A DNA stretch of 54,784 bases from a virus. Position 1 is the first letter of the stretch. Each line of letters starts with the position of its first letter. This document shows, piece by piece, positions 21,855-30,588 of the stretch. The stretch covers positions 1 through 54,784 of the IMG/VR virus record IMGVR_UViG_3300048928_000674; one strand, given 5' to 3'. A model generated the notes under the pieces. It saw nothing but the letters and a program-made list of their open reading frames with translations, did no database searches and was not told the origin of the DNA. The position numbers and the translations under genes were made by a program.

Positions 21855-22391
21855 GTGGATAAGGAAATGATGGCGATGCTCAAGCCGGAAGTCGGCAGGC
21901 TTGTCGGGGAGATTGTGGACATCGCCAAAGCGCATGGCGACGCAGAAAGGCACCTTGAATTCTCGACTCCGTTAAATTCGGAGTACTTCGCATATGGAGG
22001 TGAGATTGCGGTGCTTCTCCAAGAGCATTTCCCCAACGCTGAAATCTTCGCAACCTTAGATGTTAAAGCCTTGCCCGATATGCTTAACGTGAAGGTTGTC
22101 TATCCTCCCCGGTACGAAGTTGATACACGTGACGGGCGATGGTTCATTGATGCTCCCTCTAAAGACTGTTGGTACTTCGAGGCGGCAAATGGCGAGAGCG
22201 CTAGGTCCTTGGCAAAACTTCTAAACGGCTTCCCGCACGCCAGAAATCTCCGTCGGCTTAGGCATGGCGTTGGCATTGACGAAGCATCCTTGAAGCTGCT
22301 GCTGCTGGGCTTCCGTGGTCAAGGAATCGAAGTGACCACCTTCGCCCACAAGGGTACCGGGATTTTCGATAGAGATAATCTCCTTAAGTAG
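21855..22391 (+). CDS. Unknown protein in its own transcription unit (moron)
   Basis: The 178-residue protein starts at GTG 21855 with GGGAG ten bases upstream and reads MDKEMMAMLKPEVGRLVGEI. It has a beta-rich core (DMLNVKVVYPPRYEV and DGRWFIDAPSKDCWYF) and an end with LLLLGFRGQGIEVTT. No family is recognised. Terminators on both sides (21774-21800 and 22422-22446) isolate it between the early and late operons. It is also less GC-rich than the late genes. This is the classic form of an added moron gene. Confidence 0.7.
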   Translation: MDKEMMAMLKPEVGRLVGEIVDIAKAHGDAERHLEFSTPLNSEYFAYGGEIAVLLQEHFPNAEIFATLDVKALPDMLNVKVVYPPRYEVDTRDGRWFIDAPSKDCWYFEAANGESARSLAKLLNGFPHARNLRRLRHGVGIDEASLKLLLLGFRGQGIEVTTFAHKGTGIFDRDNLLK

Positions 22392-22421
22392 ATACTGCTG
22401 TTAACTGTATGCACCATTTCG

Positions 22422-22446
22422 AGCCTCGGCATTTGCCGGGGCTTTT
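22422..22446 (+). terminator. Intrinsic terminator after the moron gene
   Basis: AGCCTCGGC and GCCGGGGCT pair (one G-T wobble) around a 4-base loop, followed by TTTTT. It separates the moron gene from the holin at 22537. Confidence 0.8.
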
Positions 22447-22536
22447 TCGTTTTCGGCTCCACCACTCCCATCGCTTCGAGCTGGGAGTGCTGCTTGGGGC
22501 TGAACCTATTGCGCTCCCCAAAAGGGAGGAACCGAG

Positions 22537-22860
22537 ATGCCAAACATGCCCGAGAAGGATCCTGGCCTGTGGGCCGCTGTGCTCGCCTGGGTGCTGGCGC
22601 ACCAGCCCCAGCTGTACGCTGCGGGCTTGTCGGTCGCGATCGCTGCCCTTCGAGTGGTGTACGGCGGCGGAACCCGACGGCAGATGATCTTGGAAGGTGC
22701 GCTCTGCGGTTTGATCACTTTGGCCCTGGTGCCGCTACTGGAATGGATGGGGCTGCCGCAGGGCATGGCTACATTCGCTGGAGGTGCTGTCGGCTTCATG
22801 GGGGTGGAGAAGCTGCGCGGCTACTCCGATTTATTTTTGTCTCGCAAAGCGCAGGGGTGA
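22537..22860 (+). CDS. Phage holin (Phage_holin_3 type)
   Basis: The 107-residue membrane protein has hydrophobic helices at about residues 25-45 (LYAAGLSVAIAALRVVYGG), 52-70 (LEGALCGLITLALVPLLEWM) and 75-92 (GMATFAGGAVGFMGVEKLRG). This pattern, including the GGGTRRQMILEG turn, matches the lambda-type Phage_holin_3 family that opens the inner membrane for lysis. AGGGAGGA precedes the ATG. The holin is placed at the head of the late operon, far from the endolysin at 44511. Confidence 0.87.
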   Translation: MPNMPEKDPGLWAAVLAWVLAHQPQLYAAGLSVAIAALRVVYGGGTRRQMILEGALCGLITLALVPLLEWMGLPQGMATFAGGAVGFMGVEKLRGYSDLFLSRKAQG

Positions 22861-22863
22861 CTC

Positions 22864-23184
22864 ATGCCTCTACCCATGACTGGAAAGAAACCAAGCCCAT
22901 ATGGCTACCGCTGGCAGCAGGCCCGGGAAGGCTGGTTGCGCAAGAGTCCAATCTGCACTCGGTGCGAGAACGCCGGTTTAAAGAAGCCCGCCACGGTCGT
23001 CGACCACATCCGCCCACATCGCGGTGATATGACCCTCTTCTGGGACAGGACGAACTGGCAGTCGCTGTGCACCAATTGCCACAACTCCTACAAGCAGCGT
23101 CTGGAGAAGTCAGGGCGCGAGACTGGCTGCGACGTGAGCGGGAGGCCGCTGGACCCCAGGCACCACTGGAATCGAGGTCCATGA
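22864..23184 (+). CDS. HNH endonuclease of the DNA packaging module
   Basis: The 106-residue protein has the full phage packaging HNH motif: two Cys in SPICTRCENAG, DHI in TVVDHIRPHRGD, and NWQSLCTNCHNSYKQR with the second CxxC. Such proteins next to terminase are needed with TerL for cos cleavage in HK97-like phages. It lies just upstream of terS and the possible cos region. Confidence 0.9.
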   Translation: MPLPMTGKKPSPYGYRWQQAREGWLRKSPICTRCENAGLKKPATVVDHIRPHRGDMTLFWDRTNWQSLCTNCHNSYKQRLEKSGRETGCDVSGRPLDPRHHWNRGP

Positions 23185-23318
23185 AGCCTCCCGGCGCTGC
23201 GGAGCCCCATGAAATGGGTAAGGGGGGTGGAAATGTTTTTTGGGAGCTGTTCCCTGACCGATCGCCCCCCTCCGTGCGCAAAACCGCGAAATGAAATGAT
23301 TTTTTTTGAGAGCAGAAA
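23185..23318. other. Gap between HNH and terS, possible cos region
   Basis: This 134-base gap holds runs of G (AAGGGGGGTGG) and C (CGCCCCCCTCCGTGCGCAAA) around a T-run. In HK97-like phages cos lies between the HNH gene and terS, so this is the likely site. The actual cut position cannot be read from the sequence. Confidence 0.4.
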
Positions 23319-23786
23319 ATGGCCGGGAGACGACCCACACCGACGGAGCTGAAGCTTGTCAGAGGGAATCCCGGTAAGCGCCCGATCAACAAGAACGAGC
23401 CTCAGCCAGCCAAGCGCATTCCCAGTGCCCCAGATCACTTGAGCCCGGATGGCCAGGTGGCGTGGGGGCGGCTCACTGTGCTGCTGGACCGCATGGGGGT
23501 GCTTACCGAAGCCGATGGCTTTGCGCTTGAGCGTCTCTGCGACTGCTATTCGGAAATCCTTGCTCTTCGAGACGTGATTGGCGAACAGGGGCGCACATAC
23601 GAAACCACCAGCACCCAGGGCGAACTGGTGCTCAAGGCGAACCCGGCAGTGGCCATGTTGGCCGACGTAGACCGTCGCTTCAAAAGCTACCTGGTCGAAT
23701 TCGGCCTGACACCGGCTGCGCGATCCAAGGTGCAAGTAAAAGACGATGAGCCAAAAGAAGACCAGTTCGCGGAGTTCTTCGGTTGA
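23319..23786 (+). CDS. Terminase small subunit, P27 family
   Basis: The 155-residue protein opens MAGRRPTPTELKLVRGNPGK, the hallmark of P27-family small terminases, and contains DHLSPDGQVAWGRLTVLLDR and NPAVAMLADVDRRFKSYLVE. It recognises the packaging site and hands DNA to the large subunit. It overlaps terL by 41 bases. Confidence 0.93.
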   Translation: MAGRRPTPTELKLVRGNPGKRPINKNEPQPAKRIPSAPDHLSPDGQVAWGRLTVLLDRMGVLTEADGFALERLCDCYSEILALRDVIGEQGRTYETTSTQGELVLKANPAVAMLADVDRRFKSYLVEFGLTPAARSKVQVKDDEPKEDQFAEFFG

Positions 23787-25554
23787 CGACCCTGCGACGC
23801 AGTACGCCAAGGAGGTGCATTCCGGTGAGCGTGTCGCGGGGCCAGACATTCGAAATGCGTGCGCGCGCCATCTGAGGGATCTGGAGGAGGGGCCGAAGCG
23901 CGGGCTGACCTGGGATTTGGCTGCGGCCAACAAAGCTATTCGCTTCTATCGCACAGTCCTCAAGTTGAACGGTGGGGAGTTTGAAGGGTTGCCGTTCGAG
24001 CTGTTGCCCTGGCAGAAATTCATTGTGGGCAGCATCTTCGGATGGAAGTCCAGTGACGGGTATCGCCGCTTCCGGGTCGTTTATGTAGAAAGCGGTAAGG
24101 GTTCAGGAAAATCGCCATTGGCCGCTGGGGTTGGGCTGACCGGACTGATCGCGGACAACGAAGCACGCGCCGAGATCTACGCTGCCGCGACCAAAAAAGA
24201 TCAGGCCATGATCCTGTTCCGGGATGCTGTGGCGATGGTGCAGCAATCTCCGGAGTTGACCAAGCGCCTGGTTTGCAGCGGCACCGGCCAGAACATTTGG
24301 AACCTGGCCTACCTCAAGTCAGGATCGTTTTTCAGACCGATCAGTTCGGATGATGGTCAGTCTGGTCCGCGGCCACACATGGCGCTCATCGACGAAGTGC
24401 ACGAGCACAAGACCAACATGGTCGTGGAGATGATGCGAGCCGGCACCAAGAGCCGTAAGCAGGCGCTCATTTTCATGATCACCAACAGCGGCTCGAACAA
24501 GCGCGGCCCTTGCTGGGAGTACCACGAGTATGGCTCTCGGGTTGCATCTGGGGCACTCACTGATGACGGATTCTTTGCCTACATCTGTTCGCTGGACGAG
24601 GGCGATGATCCTATTCAGGACGAAAGCTGCTGGTTCAAGTCCAACCCTTCGCTTCAGGATGCTGATCTTCCGGGCATGAAGTACTTGCGCGAACAGGTGA
24701 CCGAAGCCCGGGGGATGCCGAGCAAGGAAGCCATGGTGCGGCGCCTCAACTTCTGCGAATGGACCGGCGCAGAGTCGCCATGGATCTCTTGGGATGTCTG
24801 GAGCCAGGCTGAAGAGCGCGTACCCATGTCGCTGTTGCGCAATCGCCCCAGCGTTGGCGGACTGGACCTATCCAGCACGACGGACCTGACATCATTTGTC
24901 CTGCTGTTCTATCCGACCTACGAGGATCCGCACTGGCGGCTGTTGCCGTATTTTTGGATTCCCGATCACGAACTCGACAAGCGCGAAGCCCGCGACAAAG
25001 TGCCTTATGCGGCATGGATTAAATCGCGGGATCTAGAAACGACGCCAGGGCGTGCCATCAGCAAGCTGCATGTGTTGCGTCGGCTGCAGACCATCTGTGA
25101 CTTCTTCCAGGTGGACAAGATCGCGTTTGACCGCTGGCGGATCGAGGATATGCGGCAGCTGATGAGCGAGTACGACATCACATTGCCTGAGCTCGTGGAG
25201 TTCGGGCAGGGCTTCAAGGATATGGGGCCGGCGGTGGATGAGTTTGAGCGGCGGCTGCTCGGCATGATCGAGCCGCAACCAGAGGAAGAGGGTGGCGCGG
25301 CAGAGTTCTTCGATGATGCGCTGCCGGCCGAGGCGGTGGAGTCTCTGCGGCACGATGGCAATCCAGTAATGACCTGGTGTGCCGGTAACGCCGTGATTGT
25401 TTCCGATCCGGCAAACAACCGAAAGGCTGACAAGGCAAAAGCAACGGGCCGAATTGACGGAATCATTGCCGCGATCATGGCAACAGGTATTAGCGGGGCA
25501 GTGTCTTCCGGTAGCAGCGGCAGTTCCATTTACGACGAAGGAGTTGGGGTTTGA
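23746..25554 (+). CDS. Terminase large subunit
   Basis: The 602-residue packaging motor has an ATPase domain with Walker A (ESGKGSGKSPLAAGVG) and Walker B plus catalytic Glu (MALIDEVHEH), then coupling motif ITNSGSN. The nuclease domain shows GGLDLSSTTDLTSF with metal-binding Asp and, late, ADKAKATGRIDGIIAAIMA. It is of the HK97/P27-partner type. The ATG lies 41 bases inside terS; no better start in this frame is seen downstream. Confidence 0.95.
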   Translation: MSQKKTSSRSSSVDDPATQYAKEVHSGERVAGPDIRNACARHLRDLEEGPKRGLTWDLAAANKAIRFYRTVLKLNGGEFEGLPFELLPWQKFIVGSIFGWKSSDGYRRFRVVYVESGKGSGKSPLAAGVGLTGLIADNEARAEIYAAATKKDQAMILFRDAVAMVQQSPELTKRLVCSGTGQNIWNLAYLKSGSFFRPISSDDGQSGPRPHMALIDEVHEHKTNMVVEMMRAGTKSRKQALIFMITNSGSNKRGPCWEYHEYGSRVASGALTDDGFFAYICSLDEGDDPIQDESCWFKSNPSLQDADLPGMKYLREQVTEARGMPSKEAMVRRLNFCEWTGAESPWISWDVWSQAEERVPMSLLRNRPSVGGLDLSSTTDLTSFVLLFYPTYEDPHWRLLPYFWIPDHELDKREARDKVPYAAWIKSRDLETTPGRAISKLHVLRRLQTICDFFQVDKIAFDRWRIEDMRQLMSEYDITLPELVEFGQGFKDMGPAVDEFERRLLGMIEPQPEEEGGAAEFFDDALPAEAVESLRHDGNPVMTWCAGNAVIVSDPANNRKADKAKATGRIDGIIAAIMATGISGAVSSGSSGSSIYDEGVGV

Positions 25555-25739
25555 ACACCATTGCAATTGCTGCGTGGGTTGCGGGACTGCTTGGCTTCGG
25601 CCTGCTGGTCGCCGGCATCGCCCTGATCCATGTGCCCGCTGCGCTCATTTCTGCTGGACTGGGCCTGATCGGTTGGGCCTGGCTGGCCGACAAAGCTGCA
25701 GCTCGAGTACCCCTCAAACCCAGTCCAGAAGGAGGCTGA
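25551..25739 (+). CDS. Small membrane protein between terminase and portal
   Basis: The 62-residue product starts at TTG 25551, overlapping the terL stop, with GGAG eight bases upstream. It is nearly all two hydrophobic helices (AIAAWVAGLLGFGLLVAGIA and AALISAGLGLIGWAWLA). Its role is unknown; it could support lysis or superinfection control. Confidence 0.72.
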   Translation: MNTIAIAAWVAGLLGFGLLVAGIALIHVPAALISAGLGLIGWAWLADKAAARVPLKPSPEGG

Positions 25740-25741
25740 TC

Positions 25742-27013
25742 ATGTTCTTCAGCAATCTTCTCGGCGGCAGTGAAGGGCTGGTTTCGGATAGCGGCGGGGG
25801 CTTTTGGCGAGGCTTGATCGGCTCTAGTCGTTCGGCCGCGGGGGTGACGGTTACGCCGGATACGGCGCTAGCCATTACCGTCTTGCAAACTTGCGTCACC
25901 TTGCTGGCGGAGAGCGTGGGTCAGTTGCCGCTTGAGTTGTATCGCCGACTGGGTGATGGCAAGCGTGAGTCGGCTACGTCCCATCCGCTCTATGATGTTC
26001 TCCGTTATCAGCCAAACCCCTGGCAAACTCCTTATGAGTACCGAGAATCCGGCCAGCTCGCCCTGGGGCTGCGAGGGAACTGCTACAGCTTCATCGAACG
26101 CAACGACGACGGTTCGGTGAAGGCCCTGTATCCGCTGCGAAACGACAAGGTGGTGGTGCTCAAGGGCGGCGACCTACGTCCTGTCTACCGTATTGGCGGG
26201 CACGATCCGTTGCCCATGCGGCTGATTCATCATGTGCGCTGGCACACAAAGAATCATTACACCGGCCTGTCTCCCGTTGAGCTGCATGCCGATGCCGTCG
26301 GCCTGGCGCAGGCGGTAAGACAGTACGCGGGCAAGTCATTTGCCAACGGCACTGCGGTGAGTGGTGTCATCGAGCGCCCGAAAGAGGCGCCGCCGATCAA
26401 GGAACAGTCCAGTATTGACCGCATCCTCGATCAGTGGGGCAACAAGTTCTCAGGTATCGACAACGCGAAAAAGGTCGCGATGCTGCAGGAAGGCATGACC
26501 TTCAAAGCCGTGTCGATGAACAACGTCGACGCCGAGCTGCTCGGCATTCTCAAGGCCACCGGACTCGACATCGCTCGGATCTACAAGATTCCGCCGCACA
26601 TGATTAACGAGCTGGAGAAGGCCAGTTACAACAGCCTTGAACAGCTTCTGATCCAGTACGTGATCTTCGCCCTGATGCCCTGGGTGAAGCGCCATGAGCA
26701 GGCCATGATGCGCGACTTCCTGTTGCCGTCGGAGCGGCGGGATTACTTCATCGAGTTCAACCTGTCCGGCCTGCTGCGCGGCGACCAGAAAAGCCGCTAC
26801 GACGCCTATGCAATTGGCAGGCAGTGGGGGTGGCTGTCGATCAACGACATCCGGCGCCTGGAAAACATGCCGCCCGTTGCCAACGGCGACAGCTATCTGC
26901 AGCCGCTAAACATGACCGACGTGGCCAACGGCTTGCCCGATATGAATAACCCAAACGTCCGCGCCCAGCTGGAACAGCAGCGTGACGACATCCTGAGGAT
27001 GCTTGCCGCATGA
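25742..27013 (+). CDS. Portal protein, HK97 family
   Basis: The 423-residue protein has the HK97 portal sequence: ALAITVLQTCVTLLAESVGQ, HPLYDVLRYQPNPWQTPYEY, a GNCYSFIERN segment, and IYKIPPHMINELEKASYNSL. It forms the 12-subunit ring through which DNA enters the head. GAAGGAGG precedes ATG 25742, and the stop overlaps the protease start. Confidence 0.95.
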   Translation: MFFSNLLGGSEGLVSDSGGGFWRGLIGSSRSAAGVTVTPDTALAITVLQTCVTLLAESVGQLPLELYRRLGDGKRESATSHPLYDVLRYQPNPWQTPYEYRESGQLALGLRGNCYSFIERNDDGSVKALYPLRNDKVVVLKGGDLRPVYRIGGHDPLPMRLIHHVRWHTKNHYTGLSPVELHADAVGLAQAVRQYAGKSFANGTAVSGVIERPKEAPPIKEQSSIDRILDQWGNKFSGIDNAKKVAMLQEGMTFKAVSMNNVDAELLGILKATGLDIARIYKIPPHMINELEKASYNSLEQLLIQYVIFALMPWVKRHEQAMMRDFLLPSERRDYFIEFNLSGLLRGDQKSRYDAYAIGRQWGWLSINDIRRLENMPPVANGDSYLQPLNMTDVANGLPDMNNPNVRAQLEQQRDDILRMLAA

Positions 27014-27981
27014 AACGACATTTGCGCGCTGCCAGCTTGCTGTTCAATCAGCCGCTACTGACGACACCCGACATGCTGGACCTGGCAGTGCGTTGGGCCA
27101 ATCAGACGATGAGCTTGAACATCGTCAACCTGAACATGGGCGGGGCTGCAGCCAACCCATCGATGTTCTATGACGACGATGACTACCAGGCCGAGCAGGA
27201 CCGCCGTGAAGAGCAACGGCGCGCCGCTATTGCCCAGACCGGTATCGAAGTGATCCCCGTTCATGGTGTGCTTGTAAGCCGCGGTAGCCACTTGAACGCC
27301 TGCGAGACCATGACCAGTTACGAAGGTCTGCGAGCAGCCCTGAATAAGGCGATTGCTGACCCCATGGTTGAGCACATTGTGCTCGACATTGATAGTCCCG
27401 GCGGCAGCGCGGTCGGCGCCTTCGAACTGGCGGCCGACATTCGCGCGGCAACCAAGATCAAGCCCATCACCGGCCTGGTCAACTTCATGGCGTACTCCGG
27501 GGGCTACCTGATTGCGTCTGCTTGCACCGAGGTCGTGGTAAGCCTGACCTCCGGCGTAGGCTCCATCGGTGTAGTGGCCAGCCACATGGACCGCTCGAAG
27601 ATGATCGAAGGCATGGGGGTAAAGGTCACGACAGTATTTGCCGGCGCGCACAAGAATGACCTGAGTCCGAACGAACCCATTACCGAGCAATCTCTGCAGG
27701 TGCTGAACGAAGTCGTGCAGGAGAGCTATCAGCTGTTCACGACCCACGTGTCCGATTACCGAGGCCGCGACGTTGCCGAGATCATCGCCACCGAGGCCGC
27801 TTGCTATCGAGGCTCGGCAGCCATCGCCATTGGTCTGGCTGACCGGCTCGAATCGCCGCAGCTTGCGGTAGACAACCTCTCGCGTGCGGTCGCCCTTAGT
27901 CGCGCGCAGCGCCAAGGCGCACAGCCACAACAGCGCATCGGCGTGAGGGCTTCGGCCTTCGCCATTCAGTCTCAACTCTGA
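27010..27981 (+). CDS. Head maturation protease, S49/SppA-like
   Basis: The 323-residue protein has an S49-type core: IEVIPVHGVLVSRGSHLN, LDIDSPGGSAVGAFELAADI, the active Ser in MAYSGGYLIASAC, and TSGVGSIGVVASHMDRSKM. It should remove the N-terminal scaffold segment of the capsid protein during maturation. It lies between portal and capsid genes. Confidence 0.92.
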   Translation: MKRHLRAASLLFNQPLLTTPDMLDLAVRWANQTMSLNIVNLNMGGAAANPSMFYDDDDYQAEQDRREEQRRAAIAQTGIEVIPVHGVLVSRGSHLNACETMTSYEGLRAALNKAIADPMVEHIVLDIDSPGGSAVGAFELAADIRAATKIKPITGLVNFMAYSGGYLIASACTEVVVSLTSGVGSIGVVASHMDRSKMIEGMGVKVTTVFAGAHKNDLSPNEPITEQSLQVLNEVVQESYQLFTTHVSDYRGRDVAEIIATEAACYRGSAAIAIGLADRLESPQLAVDNLSRAVALSRAQRQGAQPQQRIGVRASAFAIQSQL

Positions 27982-28004
27982 CCGCGTTCGCGGCAGTGAC
28001 CACG

Positions 28005-28027
28005 ACCGCCTAACGGCGGTTTTTTTA
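28005..28027 (+). terminator. Short hairpin with T-run before the capsid gene
   Basis: ACCGCC and GGCGGT form a 6-bp stem with a 4-base loop followed by seven Ts, just before the capsid ribosome site. Similar elements recur at 33408, 41776 and 44471 inside the late operon. Confidence 0.65.
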
Positions 28028-28042
28028 TGCCCAGGAGGCAGT

Positions 28043-29356
28043 ATGTCCCTCGTAACTCAACTGCGTAGCGAACGCGCCACCATCAATGGTCAGATCCAGG
28101 CCCTGGCCCAGTTGGAAGCCGCTGGTACCGCACTCAGCGCAGAACAGCTCACCCAGTTCGAGCAGCTCAGCACCCAGTTCAGCCAACTGACGGAGAAACT
28201 CGCGCGCGCCGAAGCGGCCGAGCAAATGGCGACCGCGAGTGCGGTCCCGGTGAACGAAGGCGCTCAAGGCCTGAACGGCCCGCCCAGCAGCATCAGCGGT
28301 CCATTTGCTGCGAAGCCGGTGCCGGGTGCCAACATGGCGCAGATGGTCCGCGTGCTGGCCGCTTCTCGCGGCGATCAGCAAGCTGCCGCCAAGATGGCCG
28401 CAGACTCGGGCTACAACCCTGAAATCGCTATGGCGCTCAGCACCGTGACGCCAGGCGCTGGCGGGGTGCTGGTACCGCAGAGTTTCTCCAGCGAAGTCAT
28501 CGAACTGCTGCGACCCAAGTCGGTGGTGCGCCGCCTCGGCGCTGTCTCGCTGCCGTTGCAGAACGGCAACCTCACCGTGCCGCGCATCAAAGGTGGCGCA
28601 GTCGTCGGTTATATCGGCACCGAGGAAGACATGCCGACCACCGACATGCAGTTCGATGACCTTAAGCTGTCGTCGAAGAAACTCGCTGCCCTGGTGCCGA
28701 TCAGCAATGACCTGTTGGCTTACTCCGGTACCAACCCGAGCGTCGACCGCCTTGTCGTGAACGACCTGGTGGCATCCGTAGCGACAGCGGAAGACCTGTC
28801 GTTTCTGCGTGGCGCCGGTACCGGAAATCTCCCCAAAGGCCTGCGCTTCTGGGCCCCTGCCTTCAACGTGTTTGCCGCTCCGGCGGCGGTGACCCTGGAG
28901 GCCGTTGAGTTCGCGCTGTCCGCCCTGATTCTCCGCCTGGAGAATGCCAACTCGAACATGACCGCTCCAGGCTTTGCCATGGCGCCGCGAACCAAGCGCT
29001 GGCTGGCGGCACTGCGCGATGGCAATGGCAACAAGGCTTACCCCGAGCTGGATCAGAACATGCTGAAAGGCTTCCCGGTCGGTTCCACCACTCAGATCCC
29101 GATCAACCTGGGCGGCGATGGCGACGCGTCGGAGATTCACTTCGCGGACTTTGCCGACTGCTTCATCGGTGAAGACGATGCCATGGTCATCGATTTCAGC
29201 AAGGAAGCCACCTACAAAGACGGCAGCGGCAACGTGATCAGTGCATTCCAGCGCGATCAGACCCTCGTCCGCGTAATCGCCAAGCACGACTTCGGTCCGC
29301 GCCATGTCGAATCGGTAGCAGTGATGACCGATGTTAAGTGGGGTAGCTCCCTGTAA
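28043..29356 (+). CDS. Major capsid protein, HK97 fold
   Basis: The 437-residue protein has an N-terminal helical delta domain (about residues 1-100, QLRSERATINGQIQALAQLE) likely removed by the protease. It then has the HK97 coat sequence: PGAGGVLVPQSFSSEVIELL, VVRRLGAVSLPLQNGNLTVP, KKLAALVPISNDLLAYSG and VESVAVMTDVKW. AGGAGG precedes the ATG. Confidence 0.96.
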   Translation: MSLVTQLRSERATINGQIQALAQLEAAGTALSAEQLTQFEQLSTQFSQLTEKLARAEAAEQMATASAVPVNEGAQGLNGPPSSISGPFAAKPVPGANMAQMVRVLAASRGDQQAAAKMAADSGYNPEIAMALSTVTPGAGGVLVPQSFSSEVIELLRPKSVVRRLGAVSLPLQNGNLTVPRIKGGAVVGYIGTEEDMPTTDMQFDDLKLSSKKLAALVPISNDLLAYSGTNPSVDRLVVNDLVASVATAEDLSFLRGAGTGNLPKGLRFWAPAFNVFAAPAAVTLEAVEFALSALILRLENANSNMTAPGFAMAPRTKRWLAALRDGNGNKAYPELDQNMLKGFPVGSTTQIPINLGGDGDASEIHFADFADCFIGEDDAMVIDFSKEATYKDGSGNVISAFQRDQTLVRVIAKHDFGPRHVESVAVMTDVKWGSSL

Positions 29357-29408
29357 CGCAATACGCCCGGCACGCTGGGCATCCCATTTCAATTTCCTAG
29401 AGCACCTC

Positions 29409-29657
29409 ATGACCAAAGTCATTGTTACTTTCGAAAAAAACTGGCGCGGCTATGCCGCTGGTGAAACTGCCGGCTTCGAAACAGCTGTAGCCGAAGGGCT
29501 GATCGGCGCAGGGTATGCCAGCGAAGCGGGCAAGCAGGCGAAGAAAGCCAAACCCAATACGGGCTCCTCTACCACGCCAGGCAAAGATAATGGTGGCGAC
29601 GCTACCGGTGCGGCGGGTAAGCCTGATGACTCAGCGGGCTCTGACGGCAAGCCCTAA
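29409..29657 (+). CDS. Small phage protein of the head module
   Basis: The 82-residue product starts MTKVIVTFEKNWRGYAAGET. Its second half is a low-complexity Gly/Ser/Thr/Lys tail. Position between capsid and connector suggests a minor head or decoration role. No family is firmly recognised. Confidence 0.65.
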   Translation: MTKVIVTFEKNWRGYAAGETAGFETAVAEGLIGAGYASEAGKQAKKAKPNTGSSTTPGKDNGGDATGAAGKPDDSAGSDGKP

Positions 29658-29659
29658 TC

Positions 29660-30211
29660 ATGGCACGCCGCATCGCTTACACGGGGGCGCCCGTGCTGAC
29701 ATTGGAGCAGGTGGCCTTTCAGTGCCGCGCTGAGCCAGAAGATCTGCAGCCCGAGCTGATCAATCAGATCATCATCCCAGGCGTTACAGCACAGGGGGAG
29801 TCGAGGACGGGCGCGGCAATACGAGAGGCGCTCTACGAAGAAGATTGGCCGGCGCACTATCCCTCTGGTCGCCCTCTGGATGTGGGCCAGGCGGTCGCTA
29901 TCGAATCCGTCATGCTGCTCAGCGCTGCCGGAGCACCGGTGGAGTTCACCGGTGTGGTTGAGCTCATTCAGGGTGGCAAGGAAAGCTACCTGGAATTTCC
30001 CAGTGGCCGACCAGAAGGGCGCCTGCGCATTCGCTACCGCGCTGGTGTTGACTTAGGGGCGCACCCAGGGGTCGTGAGCTGGCTTCTGATGGCTGCTGAG
30101 ACGGCATTCACACATCGCGGGCTACTGATTGTTGGTCAAACTTTGACCGAGGTTCCGTCTGGGTTTGTGGATCACTTACTGGCGGATATCACTGTCCCTC
30201 CGAGGTTCTGA
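29660..30211 (+). CDS. Head-tail connector protein
   Basis: The 183-residue protein reads VLTLEQVAFQCRAEPEDLQP near its start, then HPGVVSWLLMAAETAFTHRG. This is the form of gp6-type head-tail connectors that sit below the portal. It follows the capsid genes in the usual order. Confidence 0.8.
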   Translation: MARRIAYTGAPVLTLEQVAFQCRAEPEDLQPELINQIIIPGVTAQGESRTGAAIREALYEEDWPAHYPSGRPLDVGQAVAIESVMLLSAAGAPVEFTGVVELIQGGKESYLEFPSGRPEGRLRIRYRAGVDLGAHPGVVSWLLMAAETAFTHRGLLIVGQTLTEVPSGFVDHLLADITVPPRF

Positions 30212-30213
30212 GC

Positions 30214-30588
30214 ATGGCTAGCTCTATAGGCACGCGTGAGCCGGAATCCGGCGAGCTGGACCGGCGCATCACTATTCGTCTGCGCGAAGACATCCCGATC
30301 GATGATGCAGGCCTGGACCCACTATTTACCCAACCTCGCCGGCGCTGGGCCAAGATCCGCGCCGTCGGTACTGCGGCCTACACCGACAGCGTGCAAACGG
30401 ACAACACCATCACCCACCGGGTGTGGGTCCGGCTCCTGGGCGGCGTTACCACTTCCCACGAGGTTGTGGATGGCGACGTGATCTACCGTGTCAAGCGCTG
30501 TGCGCCTTTGGGTGCGGGTAAGCGTTTCACGTTGATCGAGGTTGAAGAACTTGGTCAACAGCAAGGGGAAGGGGGGCTCTATGGCTAA
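30214..30588 (+). CDS. Head closure/head-tail adaptor protein
   Basis: The 124-residue protein (LDRRITIRLREDIPIDDAGL, RRRWAKIRAVGTAAYTDSVQ, THRVWVRLLGGVTTSHEVV) matches the SPP1 gp16-like head closure family. It joins the connector to the tail. It overlaps the next gene by eight bases. Confidence 0.85.
   Translation: MASSIGTREPESGELDRRITIRLREDIPIDDAGLDPLFTQPRRRWAKIRAVGTAAYTDSVQTDNTITHRVWVRLLGGVTTSHEVVDGDVIYRVKRCAPLGAGKRFTLIEVEELGQQQGEGGLYG

Noticed and set aside
28025-29422. 465-codon leftward open frame opposite the capsid gene
   Set aside because: It mirrors the codon pattern of the HK97 capsid gene in GC-rich DNA; composition is unnatural and there is no ribosome site or context.
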